DNA of 7,678 nucleotides from Acidobacteriaceae bacterium (GTDB lineage: Bacteria; Acidobacteriota; Terriglobia; Bryobacterales; Bryobacteraceae). Positions 4,909-7,678 of this stretch are shown in pieces. The DNA is taken from positions 1-7,678 of the forward strand of contig JAFARV010000082.1 in NCBI GenBank assembly GCA_019245255.1, written 5' to 3'. The number at the start of each line of letters is the position of its first letter. The stretch's first letter is position 1. Position numbers and translations under genes: made by a program. Under the pieces are notes generated by a model. That model worked only from the letters and a program-made list of their open reading frames with translations, was not told where the DNA came from and made no database searches.

Positions 4909-6897
4909 TCAGATGCGATGGAAGCTTTTCAAGATGTCCTTGGTGCTATAGCGAAGGGCGATCGGTCTCCCGTGCGGGCATGTCATCGGATATTCGCAGG
5001 ACGCGAGAGCGCGCAGCAGCCATTCCATCTTCTTCGGTTCCAGGCTGGTGTTGATCTTGATGGCGGCACGGCAGGCGATGGTTGCGCAAACACTTCGACG
5101 AACCTCTTCGAGCGATGCTGAACGCAGCTCGGCTTCCGCCGTGTCGAGAATTTCGAAGACGATCTTTTCGATGTCAGCCGGCCCGATAGCAGCGGGAGCG
5201 GATTTGATCGCGATGGTCCGCTGTCCGAATGGTTCGGTTTCAAAGCCGTGTGCCGTGAGCTCGTCCGCGATGCGAGCGTATTCGAATTGCTGCGATGGTG
5301 CGAGTTGAATGACGAGCGGCATGAGTAACTGCTGCACTTCAACGGTGCCGGCAGCGCGCTGGCGGAGAACCTGCTCGAAAAGGATTCGTTCGTGCGCCAC
5401 GTGCTGGTCGATGATCCAGAGGCCGTCGCGCCCGGCGGCGATGATGAAGCTGTCGTGCAATTGCCCAAGCGGCCGTAAATCAGGCAGCGCATACAGACTA
5501 TCTACGTAATCCCAGCCGGCGGGAAGATTGCCGAGTGAAGTGTGGGTTTCAGGTATGCGGCGAAGCGGCGCAGCCGGCGCACTCGGAATCCGCGGCGCGC
5601 CATTTTGTGGAACCGGGACGCTGTGCGGCTGACTCTGGCTGATGACGATCTCCGGCAATTCCTCCGCGCGCTGCGCGATTGATGTCTCGACCTCGATGTC
5701 TTCGGGTGCCATGGAAACCTGTTCAACACGCTGCGAAAACTCAGAGAAGGGCAATGCCGCGGCACGCTGAACGGGCATTTCATATCGTGAGGGCAGTGGC
5801 GAGGCCGGAATCGGAATGCTGGATGCCGGACGGCTTTGCATCAAGACTTCGCGAAGCGTATCGCGCACGAAATCGTGAACGCCGCCACTGTGGCGAAAGC
5901 GTACTTCCGTTTTTGACGGATGGACATTCACGTCCACTTCGCTCGGATCACAGTTCAGGAACAGCACCGCGAACGGGAAGCATCCGGGCGGCAGCAGGTT
6001 GTGGTATGCAGCTTGAATGGCATGCATCAGCGTCTTGTCTCTTATGAGACGGCCGTTGACAAACAGATAGACCGAATTGCGGTTTTGCTTCTGGATGTGA
6101 GGACCGGTAATCAAGCCCTCCAGGACGAAATGAGCGACATCCGGTTCGGCCGCTTCAGTCCTGTGGTCCCGGACATGAGGCGGGATATAAGGCGGCGGCA
6201 GCCGCAGCTCAAAGGTGTGCGGCTCGAGGTGAATCAGGTCCTCTGTAACCTCCGAGCCAAAGACCTGAAAGGCGCGATCGCGAATGCCAGAGACCGGAGT
6301 AACGTGCAGCAACTCGCGGCCATCGTGATACAGCTCGAACCGTTTGTTCGTGTGACCGAGGCTGTAGTGGGTGACCAGCGAGCCGATGTGTGCGAGCTCG
6401 GTCTGATCGGAGCGCAGAAACTTCTTGCGCGCGGGCACGTTGTAGAACAGGTCGCGAACGCTGATAATCGTGCCGACCGGGCGCGCGGCTTCATCGCAGC
6501 GAAGCAGTTTGCCGCCCGCAATCTCGACCCGTGTTCCTGTCTGCTCCTCAGCAGAGCGGGTCTCGAGAACCAGGCGGCTAACCGATGCGATGGACGGCAG
6601 CGCTTCACCTCGAAAGCCAAGGGTTGCGATCGAAAGCAGATCCTTCACGTCGCTGAGCTTGCTGGTGGCATGCCGCTCGAATGCGAGCAAGGCATCATCG
6701 CGTAGCATTCCGCAGCCGTCGTCCTGAATGCGGATGAGGCGGCGTCCGGCAGTTTCGATGTCGATGCGGATATCGGCCGCGCCCGCATCGAGCGCGTTCT
6801 CAAGGAGTTCCTTAACAACCGAAGCGGGCCGTTCCACCACCTCGCCCGCCGCGATCTTGTTCGCGACGTTATCGGAGAGGATGCGGATACGGCCCAT
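4909..6897 (-). CDS. mutL: DNA mismatch repair protein MutL, endonuclease-proficient type
   Basis: MutL links mismatch recognition by MutS to strand incision and excision. This 662-residue protein has the usual full length. The N-terminal GHKL ATPase carries KELLENALDAGA (29-40; catalytic E30, Mg-binding N34), DDGCG (59-63), RHATSK (75-80) and GFRGEAL (94-100). A Pro/Ala/Ser-rich linker covers roughly 350-460. The C-terminal dimerisation domain holds all the motifs of nicking MutLs: DQHVAHERILFE (497-508; DQHAX2EX4E with Val for Ala), ACR (608-610), CPHGRP (640-645) and the terminal FHRI (659-662). It also has QQLLMP (522-527), matching the beta-clamp-binding motif of B. subtilis and E. coli MutL. 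Strand incision by MutL itself, without MutH, is therefore expected from family knowledge. ATG at 6897 gives the standard family N-terminus (MGRIRILSDNVANKIAAGEV). It begins 25 bp after the rho stop, with no clear ribosome binding site, and is probably co-transcribed with rho. Confidence 0.97.
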   Translation of the reverse strand: MGRIRILSDNVANKIAAGEVVERPASVVKELLENALDAGAADIRIDIETAGRRLIRIQDDGCGMLRDDALLAFERHATSKLSDVKDLLSIATLGFRGEALPSIASVSRLVLETRSAEEQTGTRVEIAGGKLLRCDEAARPVGTIISVRDLFYNVPARKKFLRSDQTELAHIGSLVTHYSLGHTNKRFELYHDGRELLHVTPVSGIRDRAFQVFGSEVTEDLIHLEPHTFELRLPPPYIPPHVRDHRTEAAEPDVAHFVLEGLITGPHIQKQNRNSVYLFVNGRLIRDKTLMHAIQAAYHNLLPPGCFPFAVLFLNCDPSEVDVNVHPSKTEVRFRHSGGVHDFVRDTLREVLMQSRPASSIPIPASPLPSRYEMPVQRAAALPFSEFSQRVEQVSMAPEDIEVETSIAQRAEELPEIVISQSQPHSVPVPQNGAPRIPSAPAAPLRRIPETHTSLGNLPAGWDYVDSLYALPDLRPLGQLHDSFIIAAGRDGLWIIDQHVAHERILFEQVLRQRAAGTVEVQQLLMPLVIQLAPSQQFEYARIADELTAHGFETEPFGQRTIAIKSAPAAIGPADIEKIVFEILDTAEAELRSASLEEVRRSVCATIACRAAIKINTSLEPKKMEWLLRALASCEYPMTCPHGRPIALRYSTKDILKSFHRI

Positions 6898-6922
6898 TCA
6901 GATGAGACAGAACCGGAAGCGA

Positions 6923-7678
6923 TCAGCCGCTCATTGCGGCGAGGAATTCGGCATTGCTGCGCGTCTTGCCGAGCTTATCGAGCAGTAGCTCCATCGATTC
7001 GACAGGCGATAACGGGTTGAGCACCTTGCGAAGAATCCAGACGCGATTCAGTTCTTCGCGCGGCATCAGCAGCTCTTCCTTACGCGTACCGCTCTTGTTG
7101 ATATCTATGGCCGGAAATACACGCTTGTCGACCAGTTTGCGGTCGAGGTGAATCTCCATGTTGCCCGTGCCTTTGAATTCTTCGAAGATGACGTCGTCCA
7201 TGCGGCTGCCCGTATCTATGAGAGCCGTGGCGACGATGGTCAGCGATCCGCCTTCCTCGATGTTGCGCGCCGCGCCAAAGAAACGCTTCGGCCGCTGCAG
7301 CGCGTTTGAATCGACGCCACCCGACAGCACCTTGCCAGAAGGCGGCACGACGGTGTTGTAGGCGCGGGCGAGACGTGTAATCGAGTCGAGCAGGATCACC
7401 ACGTCACGCTTATGTTCCACCAATCGCTTGGCTTTTTCGATAACCATTTCAGCGACCTGCACGTGGCGGGCTGCCGGTTCATCGAAGGTGGAACTGATGA
7501 CTTCGCCCTTGACCGACCGCTGCATGTCGGTGACCTCTTCGGGCCGTTCATCGATGAGGAGAACGATCAGATTCACTTCCGGATGATTGTTCGTGACCGA
7601 ATTCGCGATGCTTTGGAGGAGCATCGTTTTACCGGTACGCGGAGGAGCGACGATCAGTCCGCGCTGTCCCTTGCCGAT
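6923..7678 (-). CDS. rho: Transcription termination factor Rho, C-terminal part (5' end beyond the window)
   Basis: Rho is the hexameric RNA-dependent ATPase that ends transcription at C-rich, untranslated RNA. The window holds 251 residues plus stop, in frame from the last base, equivalent to E. coli Rho from about residue 168 to the end (419). The internal Met at 7624 is not the start; the frame continues upstream through the P-loop. Seen in order: Walker A APPRTGKT, LIDERPEEVTDMQR with the catalytic Glu, Walker B VVILLDSITRLARAYN, the Q-loop (SGGVDSNALQRPKRFFGAARN), the R-loop region TALIDTGSRMDD with FKGTGNMEIHLDR, which includes the arginine-finger Arg, and the SGTRKEELL block. The first P-loop Lys of E. 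coli (K181) is Arg here, a variant also known from other phyla. The N-terminal RNA-binding domain is off-window, so phylum-specific insertions there cannot be judged. mutL follows 25 bp downstream. Confidence 0.97.
   Translation of the reverse strand: MGKGQRGLIVAPPRTGKTMLLQSIANSVTNNHPEVNLIVLLIDERPEEVTDMQRSVKGEVISSTFDEPAARHVQVAEMVIEKAKRLVEHKRDVVILLDSITRLARAYNTVVPPSGKVLSGGVDSNALQRPKRFFGAARNIEEGGSLTIVATALIDTGSRMDDVIFEEFKGTGNMEIHLDRKLVDKRVFPAIDINKSGTRKEELLMPREELNRVWILRKVLNPLSPVESMELLLDKLGKTRSNAEFLAAMSG

Noticed and set aside
5920..6705. 261-codon open frame on the plus strand opposite mutL
   Set aside because: It is antisense to the highly conserved ATPase region of mutL, has no recognisable domain and reads as low-quality reverse-frame protein; a shadow caused by GC-rich codon use.

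Overview
The window is a moderately GC-rich, gene-dense bacterial chromosome segment with six protein genes, two of them cut by the window edges. No RNA gene, insertion sequence, CRISPR array or attachment site is visible, and no stretch above 300 bases lacks a gene. The mix suggests a free-living Gram-negative-type bacterium, possibly an acidobacterium. It combines rho next to an endonuclease-type mutL, a large cytoplasmic GH63-like glucosidase, a nitrosative-stress Fe-S repair protein and a transmembrane pentapeptide-repeat protein. That placement is inference from gene content only; no taxonomic marker was compared.

Left part (1-2128, all minus strand, read right to left): a membrane-anchored pentapeptide-repeat protein (2128-1310), then 13 bp later a Crp/Fnr-family regulator (1296-595), then after a 71-bp gap an Fe-S cluster repair di-iron protein (RIC/ScdA/YtfE family, 523 to beyond base 1). 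The gap before ric holds a perfect 5-4-5 palindrome, GTGACTTAGGTCAC, of Crp/Fnr type. The regulator's recognition helix carries the Arg that in CRP reads the G of a GTGA half-site, so regulator and site match each other. This looks like a small redox or nitric-oxide stress locus in which the regulator controls ric.

Middle part (2208-4892, plus strand): one 894-residue GH63-like glycosidase, divergent from the pentapeptide gene across a 79-bp promoter region. It runs convergently into mutL with only 16 bp between the stop codons.

Right part (4909-7678, minus strand): the C-terminal two thirds of rho, then mutL 25 bp downstream, probably one transcript. MutL carries the full set of C-terminal metal/endonuclease motifs and a sliding-clamp-binding motif, so mismatch repair here should be of the MutH-independent type.

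Rho, MutL, RIC and the regulator are recognisable families. The least understood parts are the pentapeptide protein, its link to the regulator/ric pair, and the substrate of the GH63-like enzyme.
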